64,000 nt of DNA from Plazaster borealis (GCA_021014325.1 CM037464.1:6851127-6915126); one strand, 5' to 3'; positions 14,301 through 24,330 are shown, counted from the first letter of the stretch. Made by a program: numbers and translations. Notes: generated by a model not told the origin, from the letters alone.

Positions 14301-17300
14301 AATAATTTGTGAATATAAACTGCGATGGAAATTTGACTTCCACACAGGAGGTCAGGTAGCTGTAAGGATTAAAGGGGCACTTTCGTCGTGACCACAGCGA
14401 GTCTGTGGCCAGACATTAAATTCTGAACTCTCACCCAGTTAATGCACACGCGCGTGCAATAATAATGACGGCACCCTTTTAGTTGTGATGTGACGGTCAA
14501 CGCGCGCGCGTGTAGTAACTGGATGAAAGTTCGTGTTTCCTTGTCCAGCCACAAGCAGACTATTATGATCACAACGACAGTGCCCCTTTAAATGATTTTG
14601 GCGAAGCGTTTATAATTAAAACACGGAGCCACGAAACTTTGAATAATGTCTGTCCCACACATGCAAACGTTACAAGGCCTATGTGTGTAGAAAGCCCTGC
14701 TCATTTAGGCATATGGGAGCTCAACTTGATGGTTAATATTTTATGTGTGGAAGGAGTTGGAAACAGTCATGGGTAGATTACAGAACATTCAAAGTTCACA
14801 AGCCACATTTCATTCTTCATGTCACCATTTCTCCATACCTGATTGTTATTCAAGTATTCCATTTCCAGGTTTCCATAAGAGAGATGGGATTTTTCACCCA
14901 TACAGTCAGTCTTGTTTATACTTTACCCCTTTGTTTTGTTTTGTTTTTATTACCAACTATTAATCACGTGAACCCAATCGAAAAGTGATGCTTTGTTTTT
15001 ATAGTCTTCGGTAAATCTAGCCAATTAATGAGAATTATTTTTCTACTTTGTTGTATCATTCGAATTAACTTTGCCGAGAGATAAATCGAACACAAATTGA
15101 ACACTACATTGTTTTCTGTCTCAAAGAAAACTGAGGGGATGGAAACTCAAAATTGATTCAAAACTGCATATGCAATCGCAAAATAGTGAAACTTGTAACT
15201 TACAACACATCTCTGTCTGATTCTCACATGGAGTTTGATAGAATATTGTGACGGCTTATAATAACACATTTTCTTTTAATGTTGTTTCTGTTCTATTGTA
15301 ACGATAGCAGTTCACTCTTTACCCCCTCTTTGATAATGGTTTCATCTTAACTTTATTTTATTGTTTTAGTTGTTAACGCCACGGTTATTCAAACTAAAGC
15401 CCAGTTCATACTTACATGTAATTGTGACATTAAACAAATAATCTGATGGAATTTTTCAGAGGTCTTTTTTTACGGTAATAAACTAAAATCTCTCGAGATT
15501 TCACTTTGCTTTGTTGAAGTATGAACCGGGGTTTAGAGGGAAGCCCTATCAACGTTGAGAGTCAATAGTCTAACAGTGTTATCTGCTTCACTTCCAGTGA
15601 TTGGTTTTTGCCGCTCTTTGTACAACATGTTGATATTCCCGTCCGTGATTGAGACAATGGGTAAGGGAAGGAAGCTAGAGGCATGCTCTATCTCATCGGT
15701 TATGTGTGGCATCGGATACCTACCGGGCGGAATCATCGGAGGTAAGCAGCGGGTATAGCCCATAATATGCATATCCCAATGCGCATGATCGGCGCGTAAA
15801 GGGTTCTGGGTGAAATACGAGTCCAACAACCATCATGGGTGCTGGTTTAGAAGTAATGCGGTACACAACTGTAAAACCTGGTTTGAAAGTTGCATGTAAA
15901 CTACAGTATGGCGTCCATATTGGCAGCTTGTAATTGATTGATTGTTTAACTGTGCTCGGTTTCCCAAGATGCATGGCGGTATGTTTATAAGATGGCGCCT
16001 GTTGACCCACTTGGTCTGCCATTTGGAGAATCAGTGTTCAATCGAATCTGCTTTCCCGATCATCAGCGTCCATGCGAGCATTTTAATTACCATTTTCGGG
16101 TATAATAAAGATTAATTGAATTGAATTGAATTGAATTGAATAGACCTCCCTCACTGACGTCATAACCCTTGCATTTGGCGCCATATTTGATGTCAAACAA
16201 TGGAAACGTGCACGCGTGTACGCGCTGCGCACGACTCCCAGCCACTGAAAGCTCTTCATTTACCCTATGTGAGGGGACTGTTTTGGGGCTTGTGACGTCA
16301 TTTACAAGGGGTCTAAAAGCCCGTAAGCATGTCCCAGTGCGCATGATCGGCGCGCGAAGGGTTCAATTGGGTAAAATCTGTAAAAAGCAACACCGGCAAC
16401 CCATCATGGCATGCTGATTTTGAAGTAATGCAGTACATAGTTACATGAAAACCACAGCATGGCGTCCATATTGGCAGCTTGTTTTATTGTTTAACCGTAT
16501 ACTCGGTTTCCCGAAATGCATTGCAGTATGTTTTAAGATGGCGCTTGTGCATATAGCCTATTGACCCATTTGGTCTGCCATTTTGGGAGTCAATGCTCAA
16601 CCGAACCATTCTGCTTCCCCGATCATCACCGTCCACAGACCCTCCTCACTGACGTCACGTTTCTATAGCAATACAGGAGGTCCGCCATTTTGGACATCAT
16701 ATGCACATTTACGATTCTTTGCGTTTCTGAGCCTTTGTTCGTGCAGTTGACGTGCGCGTGTACTCCAGCATGGGGAGCGATAAAATAGTGACGTCATCTG
16801 AGAAGGGTCTTTCTCCTTTGGTAAGTGATGACGTATTTGCCATTCGTTTACACTGCACTTCCGGCTCCGATACGTCAGACTTACCCACAGGGTCCAATTT
16901 CATAGAGCTGCTTAAGCACCAAATATTGCTTAACAATTTGCTGCTAAGCAAAAATGAGCAGGAAACCAGTCACTGATGATACATGTGAAATGGTATTTTG
17001 TTTATATAACCTTATTATGTGAAATGGTATTTTGTTTATATAACCTTATTCTGGTAAGCATATTTTTGTTGTGGTTAGCTAATTGTTGTGTTTAAAAGCA
17101 GCTCTATGAAACTGGTCCCAGGATTGACTCCTTGCAGCAATGGTACACGCGGCTGCCGTCTGCCGTGCTTGCTAATCGGTAGTCAAATTGCATGTAAATA
17201 GTAAGCGTGTATTAAACGCAGCATGGCTTGAAATGCACGCTATGCACACAGGGTCATAGACTTCTAAAATGGCGCAGGTTGTTACGTCATGTCAGGTGAA

Positions 17301-17546
17301 CATTCCAATCTCCCTTCAATCACAGGTGCCCTGTATGATGCCACTGGTAACTACACAGCTTCGTTGTGGGTGTGCGCGTCCCTGTACTCCGTATCGGTTC
17401 TCCTGTTGGCATGGTGTTCCTATCGCTTCCGTCACTCAAGGAAATTGGCCCACGAGAACAGCAAGATGATAAACATCGACGGAAAGGATGAACACATTCC
17501 AGAGAGGGATCACTTCATAGTAGAATCCATTATGACTACGGTGTAA
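1937..17546 (+). CDS. SLC16/monocarboxylate-transporter-like MFS protein, 3' part of gene (4 exons)
   Basis: Spliced gene; join 1937-2324, 8736-8961, 15598-15741, 17326-17546. Splice phases agree at every junction (0, 1, 1) and the reading frame ends at a TAA. The visible part is about 320-326 residues: the end of the N-terminal six-helix bundle, a hydrophilic, proline-rich loop of about 70 residues that fits the long TM6-TM7 cytosolic loop of the family, then TM7-TM12 and a short cytosolic tail. The wording of the last helices (GALYDATGNYTASLW before TM12) is typical of SLC16 proteins, plasma-membrane carriers of monocarboxylates or related small solutes. Family members are about 450-520 residues, so the start and TM1-TM5 lie left of the window. 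The substrate cannot be assigned: the TM1 signature is missing, and the TM8 Arg used by the lactate carriers is not seen. The introns (6.4, 6.6 and 1.6 kb) are full of MITEs. Confidence 0.85.
2325..5524. other. SLC16-like intron 1, 5' half; no gene seen
   Basis: A+T-rich intron with no credible ORF. Apart from a SINE-like block (4560-4740) and simple C/G runs near 2351 and 2620, nothing is recognised. Confidence 0.5.
4560..4740 (-). mobile_element. SINE-like block (family shared with 24140-24330)
   Basis: Shares GTGTGATAA(A/G)CA and a GGTGGGATTTTAACCCA block corresponding to GGTGAGATTCGAACCCA at 24223; read on the minus strand this is a Pol III B-box-like GGTTCGAATC. Degenerate. Confidence 0.45.
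5525..5919 (-). mobile_element. TTAA-type MITE, family A, full length
   Basis: TTAA at both edges (5525-5528, 5916-5919), termini AGGGAGTGTG and TTGCCT. The interior matches 28974-29186, 42021-42374 and 60795-61161 (TTGCAACTTCGATGACCAAT, TGTTGGGATACACCAAGTGA). Confidence 0.8.
6220..6293. other. 35-bp inverted repeat with 4-nt loop (hairpin)
   Basis: Arms 6220-6254 and 6259-6293 pair at 32 of 35 positions, loop GCAG. Either strand could fold into a pre-miRNA-sized hairpin, though a very short palindromic MITE is equally possible. Confidence 0.7.
7691..7881. repeat. Degenerate inverted repeat / MITE remnant
   Basis: AGTAACACCATG at the left and CATGGTGTTACT at the right, with GTTTCCATATACATGTACTC and GAAACGTC forming a further internal dyad. 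Confidence 0.55.
8291..8386 (+). repeat. ~95-bp direct repeat, copy 1 (upstream of the TM8 exon)
   Basis: Runs from GTGGCTTGTA to GGCAAACGAA and includes AGAGACCGGTTCGATCTGGA. About 90% identical to 9329-9421. Confidence 0.85.
8736..8961 (+). CDS. SLC16-like exon: TM8-TM10
   Basis: The acceptor is gcacag|GTAAGC and the donor is ATAG|gtaaaa. The frame joins the previous exon in phase 0 and leaves in phase 1. It encodes 75 codons: LKSIGLSVKTSAFTLSMMG, then GVGEFGGTALSTLLGDR (TM8 and the following loop), then two very hydrophobic helices. By eye, the Asp/Arg pair that MCT1-4 carry in TM8 aligns with Glu and Thr here, so classic proton-lactate coupling is doubtful. Two copies of a ~95-bp repeat (8291-8386 and 9329-9421) lie on either side of the exon in the flanking introns. 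Confidence 0.85.
9329..9421 (+). repeat. ~95-bp direct repeat, copy 2 (downstream of the TM8 exon)
   Basis: Same sequence as copy 1 with small indels; the pair brackets exon 8736-8961 at about 1.04 kb spacing. Confidence 0.85.
9826..10060 (+). mobile_element. tRNA-derived SINE-like element
   Basis: B-box-like GGTTCGCGTCC at 9838-9848, followed by TCCTTGAGCAAGACACTTAA, a word recurrent in metazoan tRNA-related SINEs. An A/G-rich run follows near 10008. No intact tRNA cloverleaf. Confidence 0.55.
10061..13400. other. Long intron stretch, nothing coding recognised
   Basis: Intron 2 of the SLC16-like gene. There is a short internal repeat of GACAATGCCTTTGCTGTC type (10545-10615) and an ATT/TAA microsatellite (12320-12390). 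No exon or mobile element boundary seen. Confidence 0.45.
13411..14170 (+). repeat. Two degenerate ~560-bp-spaced repeat blocks with (AC)n
   Basis: The block at 13411-13580 (ACACACA, CTTACGGATC, GGGGTACTGCT, CTTTTCTGAA, TTGTGGGG) recurs at 13979-14110 with about 75% identity by eye. Both are CA-rich at the left and lie in intron 2. Confidence 0.6.
14369..14591. mobile_element. TTAA-type MITE, family C
   Basis: TTAA at 14369-14372 and 14588-14591; inverted ends AGGGGCACT and AGTGCCCCT. The interior has GCACACGCGCGTGC and an alternating CGCGCGCG tract. Confidence 0.8.
15598..15741 (+). CDS. SLC16-like exon: TM10-TM11
   Basis: The acceptor is cttccag|TGATTGG and the donor is GGAG|gtaagc; entry and exit are both phase 1. 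The 144-bp exon encodes VIGFCRSLYNMLIFPSVIET, a short polar stretch (MGKGRKLEACS) and the glycine-rich helix GIGYLPGGIIGG. The position and the Gly-rich TM11 fit the C-terminal bundle of an SLC16 carrier. The downstream intron is filled by two ~310-bp tandem blocks and two CRE-ended MITEs. Confidence 0.83.
15750..16636 (+). repeat. Two ~310-bp tandem blocks in SLC16-like intron 3
   Basis: 15770-16078 and 16326-16636 share GCGCATGATCGGCGCG, ATGGCGTCCATATTGGCAGC, GGTTTCCC and GATCATCA(G/C)CGTCCA, about 80% identical. A CRE-ended MITE (16141-16315) lies between them; a (GAATT)n run sits at 16113-16140. Confidence 0.8.
16141..16315. mobile_element. CRE-ended MITE, copy 1
   Basis: Inverted ends TAGACCTCC...CTGACGTCA and TGACGTCA...GGGGTCTA. 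Each end carries a TGACGTCA-type palindrome. Confidence 0.7.
16637..16811. mobile_element. CRE-ended MITE, copy 2
   Basis: Ends AGACCCTCCTCACTGACGTCA and TGACGTCATCTGAGAAGGGTCT by eye (each shorter than the full arm). Same length and layout as copy 1. Confidence 0.68.
16889..17119. mobile_element. Palindromic MITE, family D (CAATTTCATAGAGCTGCTTA)
   Basis: Left end GGTCCAATTTCATAGAGCTG and right end AGCTCTATGAAACTGGTCC are inverted copies. Contains a 38-bp direct duplication (GTGAAATGGTATTTTGTTTA, twice from 16984). Confidence 0.75.
17326..17546 (+). CDS. SLC16-like last exon: TM12 and C-terminal tail
   Basis: The acceptor is tcacag|GTGCCC (phase 1). The exon reads GALYDATGNYTASLWVCASL, then a hydrophobic helix, a basic RFRHSRK stop-transfer patch, and a tail ending ...ESIMTTV before TAA at 17544-17546. 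GxxYDxTGxY before TM12 is a strong family hallmark. The last three residues, T-T-V, match a class I PDZ-ligand pattern (S/T-x-V); a PDZ partner is inference only. No AATAAA lies within about 1 kb downstream, so the 3' UTR may be long or use a variant signal. Confidence 0.88.
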
Positions 17547-18268
17547 CAAATATCGGGATATAGACTGGACAACACCAGTGTTTACAATTTAAAGAGCCAC
17601 GAAGCGTGGACTTCCTGCAGGCACAAAATGTGCACAGATCACTTGGTGAAAGCAGTAGATCTTACGGGAGTACACAACTCAATACTGGCTCAGCTGTCAT
17701 AATTTCAAAAGCTTATGTTGAAAAGACGCTACAAAATGTCAACTTGACTTCCTTCATCGACAGCTTCCCATCTTGCCGTCCAGGAAATGTCCCGGATTGC
17801 ACACGCTCACTCTTCTGCAAACTTGAAGTGCCACAGTCTACGAATATGCATGAGTCTACATATGGGGGTCAGAGGTGTGTTCTCTACACAGGTCCCTTGG
17901 ATAGGCCGCCATCCCTGAGGTCATCAAACAATATAAATTTGCACGTGTGGTCACGCCCAACTCTCTGTCATTGATAGGTCTTTCATTGACCTCAGTGGGG
18001 GCGCTGTTTAAGCTTGTGACGTCACATGCATATGACGTCTAATTTGCATAAGATTTTCAAATCCCATCTTGGCGAGAAATAGAGAAAAAAAAGAAGAAGT
18101 TATATTTATTGGAGTGAACAGTGTGTTTCTAGTTTACAGTAAGTGTCACAGACAGTGCTATACATGGATGTGATGTACTGGGCATTGTGTGCATCGTTCT
18201 CTTTATCAGAGGTGTGAACAGTGTTTCCACACTACCAAGCAAATTCCCCCAGTAATGTCAACCCATAT
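17547..18268 (+). other. 3' flank/UTR of the SLC16-like gene
   Basis: An open frame of 122 codons (17606-17974) starts 60 nt after the stop, but it has no recognisable similarity and is probably chance 3' UTR sequence. No clear poly(A) signal. Confidence 0.4.
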
Positions 18269-18420
18269 ACACTCTAAAACATTCCGGGTCAGAAACGACC
18301 CGGATCCGGATCCGGATCCCTAGGAGCCTGACCCATTTCCGGAATATGTGTCAAAATGACCCTAAAATGGGTCAAACTGACGCAAAATCTAAGTTAAAAT
18401 CCAATTTTTAACCACTTTCC
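18269..18420. mobile_element. MITE with clustered GGGTCA/TGACCC half-sites, copy 1
   Basis: Starts ACTCTAAAACATTCCGGGTC and carries several GGGTCA or TGACC words in both orientations plus (GGATCC)n. Shares its design with 31138-31382; the right end has decayed. Confidence 0.6.
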
Positions 18421-18835
18421 GGGTATAAAGTAACACAATCAAAGCAATTTGCCAGAAAAATTATAAACAACAAGAACACTCATGCTAACCCTGGGTTTAT
18501 TTCGGTCAAACCCATAGAGGAAGAAAATTAGATTAACCATACTCCAAAGCAGGGGCAACTGTTTCCTGGTAAATGGCTATTTTCCGGGAGTTTGCCAGGG
18601 TTGGCAATTCAAGGGTCCAAGAGTTCAACGTTTTCCTGGGAGTTTCCCGAGAAATTTGTCTGTAGTGTGAAAAAAGGTCATGAGGGGCGCATTGTCTTCA
18701 AATCTCTCAGGATTTTGCTGTATGTAATGGCTCCTTATTCTTACCAAGAGTTGTTCGTGCACAAAAACACATTCCGTGCTTTTTAATATTATTAATTAGT
18801 GATTAAAAAAACTTAAATTTGCCTCTTGAAATACA

Positions 18836-19045
18836 ACCAGCAGAACGCCATTTTGTGGAGTCAACAATTTGATTTTACAAAATAGCGGACCGCGTTTCTG
18901 TCATGAAATTACACAAAAACCACACAATTTCAAGGGAAATGTGAATCTTTGTATTCTTCTTTTAAAATATCTTTCCAACCATATTCATTTCAAATTAAAC
19001 GTTTTTTGTAGCCCAACGCGCCCAATTCGAAGGCAACGTGCTCCT
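18836..19045. mobile_element. Degenerate copy of the family-E palindromic MITE
   Basis: Shares CGCCATTTTGTGGAGTCAA, AAATATCTTTCCAACCAT and AGGCAACGTGCTCCTTTA with 20756-21143. Mostly one arm and the centre. Confidence 0.6.
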
Positions 19046-19353
19046 TTAAGCGCCCGAAACATTGGGCGCCCGAATTAATGAAATATTGACGAAAACTATT
19101 CGATGAGAATGAATGTGCGTTTTTGAAAATACTAACGATGTGGTTTTACCTTTAAAGAGGTAATTTGTTTTTCACACAGAAGCTGTGATTACCCAAGTGA
19201 ATTATATTTGCAGTATTAAAAGTCTAACTGTCTGAGACGAACTGAGACGTGTGGGACACTAGGTGGCAGTAGACTTACTAGATCAACCCATTGTTCTAGG
19301 AAATGTGCGCATTCTCATAAACAATGGAAATTCAGCTTTGCTCGATTCCACAA

Positions 19354-19729
19354 TTGAAGGGACTGTATATGTTTGGGAATTGATACCCACTGTTTGTTTC
19401 AATCATAATATATAGCTGTAGATACCATAAAACTAACCTGTGAAAATTTCATTTAAAAAGGTGGTATAGAGTTTTTGAGATATTGCCGAAAACACAAATG
19501 GAATCCACAATCTGAGAAACGTTTATGAGAAACGTTTATGACAGAAACGCTTCTCAGATTCAATTTATTTTGGGTAAAATCTGATATCTTTTTCCATAAC
19601 CACATTACTTCAGAGTGAAATGTTTCTCAACATGCTTTATACTATCAGAAGCTGCTGGACTTCTCACCAAGTAAGTTTTTATTGCCATTAATTTTATGAG
19701 TAATTACCGAACGTATACAGACCCTTTAA
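19354..19729 (+). mobile_element. TTAA-type MITE, family B
   Basis: Left TTGA-AGGGACTGTATATG, right ACAGACCCT-TTAA (19726-19729). Interior as in 29664-30060. Confidence 0.78.
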
Positions 19730-20755
19730 GATGAGTTGTCAGTATTAGGTTTTCAGGGTCATTTTCGTCCTAAAATCAGCTTATTTCACTTTCATGCATT
19801 TGGTTTAAGTGTTAAGTTTGCCTCTTCAGCTGAAACCAGAATGCAATTTCATTTTGAGGCATGCAAATTATCCAATTAAACTTAAAAGGCGGGAACGGTT
19901 CTTTTTACCAATGCGAAATCGGCTTTCAATGTAGCAGTATAGGTGCAACTGGAGATTTCTGCGAAAAGCTGCTGCGAATTTGAATGCTCTTCAAGTAGAT
20001 ATTTGTTAAATTGAATGGTTATCTTTTTAAATCGCTTGATGCAAAAGAACAGTTGCTGACACCTTTTAAGTGAAATAAAATGACTGTTATTTTGCGCGAA
20101 ATGAGAACAACACATCGTTTAAAATTGGCCGCTTATTTGCTGAAAATGACCGGGAAAACCTGTACCTATACCTATTTAGTGACTTATTTTGTGACATCGT
20201 AATAATTTGCTTCGCAGTTAAGATTGATTTGCAGTTAAATCAATGTAAGCTGTTTGTGAAATCGGCCCGTAGCGTAAGTCTGCTGCAGGCATGATATTCA
20301 CCTTCTATTTTCCCCAACGTTTTTTTTTCAGGGGTCAAATAATATGTCAGTTCTGCTGCCACCAAGCGTTCTAAAGTCTTACTTGATGTTCCAGTCCATA
20401 ATTCACGTTTTTATAGAAATCATACTTTCATATAAAATGTGTGTGTGTATGCCTATTTATGTATACATTGGGTGAAAAAGTTTCGTGTTTTATGACATCT
20501 TGCTCTTTGAATGTACGTTGTGTGGTTGAATTTCAACAAACAATTCTTTTTTATTGATGTTGTGCTTTGCTGATCGAAAAGCTTGTATAAAATCTAAATA
20601 TTCCACTGTAAAAAAATATTGAAGAAACAAATTATTCCTTCATTGTAAATAAACATAAAAACATTTGCTATTGCCTACAAAATAATATAACCCCATAGTC
20701 AGCTCAAAGATGTTTTAGATTATGAGTTTACTTCGTACTGCTGTTGTTTTAACAA
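19730..20755. other. Intergenic, nothing recognised
   Basis: A+T-rich sequence between the convergent genes with no repeat or coding signature noticed. Confidence 0.4.
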
Positions 20756-21143
20756 TAAAGGGACACGCTGCCTTAGACTGGGCGATTTGGGCTGTAAAAA
20801 GTGTTTGTTATGAAATGCATTGAAAAGAATATGGTTGGAAAGATGTTTTAAAATTAGAATATAATGATCCACACAAATATGCCTCAAATTTGTGTAGTTT
20901 TTCTTTTACTTCGTGAACTAACGCGGTCCGCCATTTTGTGGAGTCAAAAATTTGGTTCTACAAAATGGCGGACGGTGTTAGTTCACGAAGTAAAAGGAAA
21001 ACCAAACAATTTCGAGGCAGATTTGTGTGGATCATTATATTCTACTTTTAAAACATCTTTCCAACCATAATTTCAATTCATTTCATAACAAACGCTTTTT
21101 ACAGCCCATAATCGTCCAATCCAAGGCAACGTGTCCCTTAAAT
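20756..21143. mobile_element. Long palindromic MITE, family E (arms ~180 bp)
   Basis: Nearly symmetric about 20949: TCCGCCATTTTGT (20927-20939) pairs with ACAAAATGGCGGA (20960-20972), and the ends AAAGGGACACG and CGTGTCCCTT pair as well. The loop is about 20 nt. Confidence 0.85.
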
Positions 21144-21392
21144 AAAACGTCCACTACCGGTATTTTATCATTATACGGTATTTAATGTTTTTAGCTTGCC
21201 TTTTAGATCTCCCTTTTTGTTGTAAAGAGTTATAGTTTGAAATAAAGACCACAGTTAATATAATAATCTCCCATAAGTCGGAAACGTGCATAGTTCAGTA
21301 TTCTGAAGTTTGTCACCCATACAGGGTAGCTGATAGCTTGCCTTTAGATTTACTTTTTGTTGTAAAGAATCTTTTACAGACCACACTTTAAT

Positions 21393-21941
21393 GGACTTTA
21401 TGCATTGACGTCATCAAGCCGCCATCTTAGAGGTAAAACTATGACGAAACATTGGAAAACACAAAGCTATGTACGCGCGGTGCACAGGATCGGCCAGTGA
21501 GCTACCTTCTTTTTAGACTGGTTCCCTGTCTTTATCCATGAGGATAAAGCAAGGATAAAGAAAGGCACTAGTCTTACAGGCCCAATGATTTCATTGGCTA
21601 CAATACAATGATTTCATTAAATAAACGTGCATTGACGTAAGCTTTCCATATCTGTTGATTGGTCCGAGGTGATTTAGTTTGTCAGCTATAGCACTTTCGG
21701 TCGTCTGCATGCATTCAGCGTATGCATATTGTTTGTACATGCATGTAATGTTGTTTAATTCACTATGTGTAAATGTACGTGTGAATTGACTGAGATCAAC
21801 TGGCAGGATTATGCCAGGCGCTCAAGGCCGGTATCTGGCGTTATTCATGAGCCTCGAAGTGTGACGTACGATTTCAGGCTTCCTTCTTTTGACCTCTGGC
21901 CGAGGGCGCCCTACTCAAATGACGTCTTGTGCATAATGTCT
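21393..21941. mobile_element. GACCTTATGCA MITE, copy 3, interrupted by another insertion
   Basis: Ends GGACTTTATGCATTGACGTC and GACGTCTTGTGCATAATGTC; interior AAGCCGCCATCTTAGAGGTA and GGCCGAGGGCGCCCTA. Split at 21514 by the next element. Confidence 0.75.
21514..21881. mobile_element. 368-bp insertion with 9-bp target duplication
   Basis: CCTTCTTTT occurs at 21505-21513 and again at 21882-21890, flanking the insert. The insert begins TAGACTGGTTCCCTGTCTTT, a sequence also found in reverse at 36485-36503. Confidence 0.8.
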
Positions 21942-22405
21942 ATTCTTATGTACTCCGAAACTAGTGTTTAAAGATAGGCAAATGTAAAGATGTATTATAA
22001 AGATGCAAGTGCTCCTTGATGAGAGTGTGTTGTGTTGGGGAACAAAAACGAAGATAAATAATTTATTTTCTTTATATTATCACAAAAAGAAAAAAACACT
22101 GAGCGGTTGTTGACGACAGGGTCCAAATCTCATCGTCTTATGCTGTTACGAGTTGTTTTCGAGACGATGTGTGGTTCAAAGTGGATGATTGTCTTATGCT
22201 GTTTCTAGTTGTTTCCGTGATGATGGGTGTAGTTTGCGTATAGACAGGTAAACGAGCCTTTCGTGTTCATACTTAGTAAGGGAGTCTTAGATCAAGAATG
22301 CATGAGTCAAGTTATACAAATTGGATGCCGTGAGTGCACTGTCGCAGAATACCGGGTGAAATCTGGACTGTTTCTGGACTATTTTACTTCATGTTTGATA
22401 TTGTA

Positions 22406-22572
22406 CAAATATTGACTGCCTCGAGTGCTATGGTTAAAACTACGACTCCCGAGGTGATTTTTCGGCGCGTTCTATTTTCCCGAGGCGAACCGAGGGAAAG
22501 CAGAACGCTCCGGGGATCATCGAGGCAGTCGTAGTTTCAAACCACAGCACCAGTAAAAGCAGTCAATATTTG
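22406..22572. repeat. 167-bp palindrome
   Basis: CAAATATTGACTGC (22406-22419) is the exact complement of GCAGTCAATATTTG (22559-22572); inner AAACTACGACT pairs with AGTCGTAGTTT and CGTTCT with AGAACG. Confidence 0.85.
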
Positions 22573-23134
22573 GTATATAACACCCCATGTTGTGCCTAGA
22601 CGTGTATGTACAAAGAAGCTGCCGTTGCTATGGGTACAGTTCATTGGTTACTATGGGTATAGTACACAGGCAGAATCATTGTGTTAACAATATTATGTTA
22701 TTTCTAGAAGTGCATGACATGTGAGAAACGTTAATTACTAGTTTTTGTTTGATATGTTTATTTAAATGTATGGTCAACCTATTTTCTGTACTTTAATCGC
22801 CTGTGAATGGCATTATTTCGATTACTTGTAAATAAATTGAAGCTTCTAATAATTTTGAAATGTTCGAGTGTAATTGCTACTTGATTATAACGTACAGTTC
22901 GTGTACTGTCTAAATCTCTTATGTGATTTCTCCCGCCTGTGTTGACAAATTGCAGCATTATGGTTATAACAAATTACGCAAACTATACTTGTTTAGCTCG
23001 AATAATATGATTCATAATGATCTAACATTGTAATGCTTGGTCCCCGATCGGAGGATTGGGTTAGGGCTAGAGCCACCCTGCTCAATGGCCTGAAATTTCG
23101 AAACTATGTTGTGGTTACTCATGAAGAGATAGAG

Positions 23135-23222
23135 AGAGGGGAGGGGAAGAGGGGAGGGGCGGGGTGGGGTGGGGGAGGGGGAGGGGGACAGGGAGGGGGA
23201 CGGGGAGGGGGAGGGGAAAAGG
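23135..23222 (+). repeat. G-rich tract, quadruplex-prone
   Basis: A nearly pure purine run of GGGGAGGGGGA type with more than ten G-triplets in about 90 bp. Confidence 0.85.
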
Positions 23223-24139
23223 GAAGAAAATATGTCACAAAAAGAAGCTTTTGAAATCTTATTTATAACTGTTTGTCTTCAGACCAATATGTGCTGTTTA
23301 GCCTTTTTGTATAATTGTTTTCAGTTTTGGAGAATCACAAGCAGTAACATTTATTGCTTGTATCATCAAAGGCACAATCCCATCACATACCTGCCGTGCT
23401 ATACAGCGATACAGCTCAGGGTTTAATTAAAACCCTAGACATGCGCGTAACTTATAAGGAGCCAAATACGACATTATAGGCATTGTACAGCAGAGTTTGA
23501 ACGACTACACACAAACTTGGCCAAGACGTCATGACAAAAACTCAACCAACGAGCTGTTTAGCCTAACAACATTTTTACAAATCTTTGTTTGCACACTCCA
23601 TGCAGAGACATGTGCTTATAATTTTTTTATTGGGTACCTTTAAAAAAAAAAAGGGAAACCAAAAATATTGAGCGCTTTGAGACGCCCTCTATATAGACTT
23701 GACCCAAGTCTACCCTCTATATGGCGTAATGTAAGCGTCCCCAAAAAGTCTCATTACAAGGAAAAAAGAAGTGTCTTATTTAGAAAACTAGTAAATAAAC
23801 GATCTTCTCATCACAATATGAAAACAATCATCAATCGTCCTGAAAGCAATTTGATGTCATGACAAAATACTTTTAGTTATCAAGACTAATCCGAAAACCA
23901 TCAACAGTATAGACAATCTCAGCAAGGCAGAGCTTGATAAGCACAGCACCCTTTGTGCAAGATTTGGGCCCTTGGCCGACTGGGAGAACCCTTGTTCAGA
24001 AATATTGAGAATATTAGCCAAAACGCTCTTTCCGGAGCCACCACATCTCTTCAAACGAGCCTATTAGTTATAGTAACTTCACAACTTACCCCGTAAAAAC
24101 TACCGCAATAATAACAACATTATTTAAGTTTTAACCTTT

Positions 24140-24330
24140 TAACAAAATGTGTGATAAACACTGTTAAATATAGGTATACTCGAGTCCTGCAGGCAAACAA
24201 AGACAGGGTATATTACTCGGTGAGATTCGAACCCACGAACCCTCATACCCCCAACATTAAAGAGTGAAAATCTTTAACACCCGACTAGCAAGTGGCCAAT
24301 TCGAATAATATCAAATGTGTCTAAGACACT
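24140..24330 (-). mobile_element. SINE-like element with B-box-like GGTTCGAATC
   Basis: GATTCGAACCCACGA at 24227 reads, on the minus strand, as a Pol III B box; flanked by words shared with 4560-4740. No cloverleaf can be drawn, so not a tRNA gene. Confidence 0.5.

Larger units (their letters stand above)
21942..24139. other. Intergenic stretch with one hairpin and one G-rich tract
   Basis: Besides the inverted repeat at 22406-22572, the G-rich tract at 23135-23222 and a SINE-tail fragment near 23668 (GAGCGCTTTGAGACGCCCTC), nothing is recognised. Confidence 0.4.

Noticed and set aside
17606..17974. 122-codon ORF after the SLC16-like stop
   Set aside because: No family similarity, no splice link, and 3' UTR position; chance ORF is likelier.
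24223..24240. tRNA gene from the GGTTCGAATC box (also 27004 and 9838)
   Set aside because: No acceptor or anticodon stems can be drawn; these are SINE heads.
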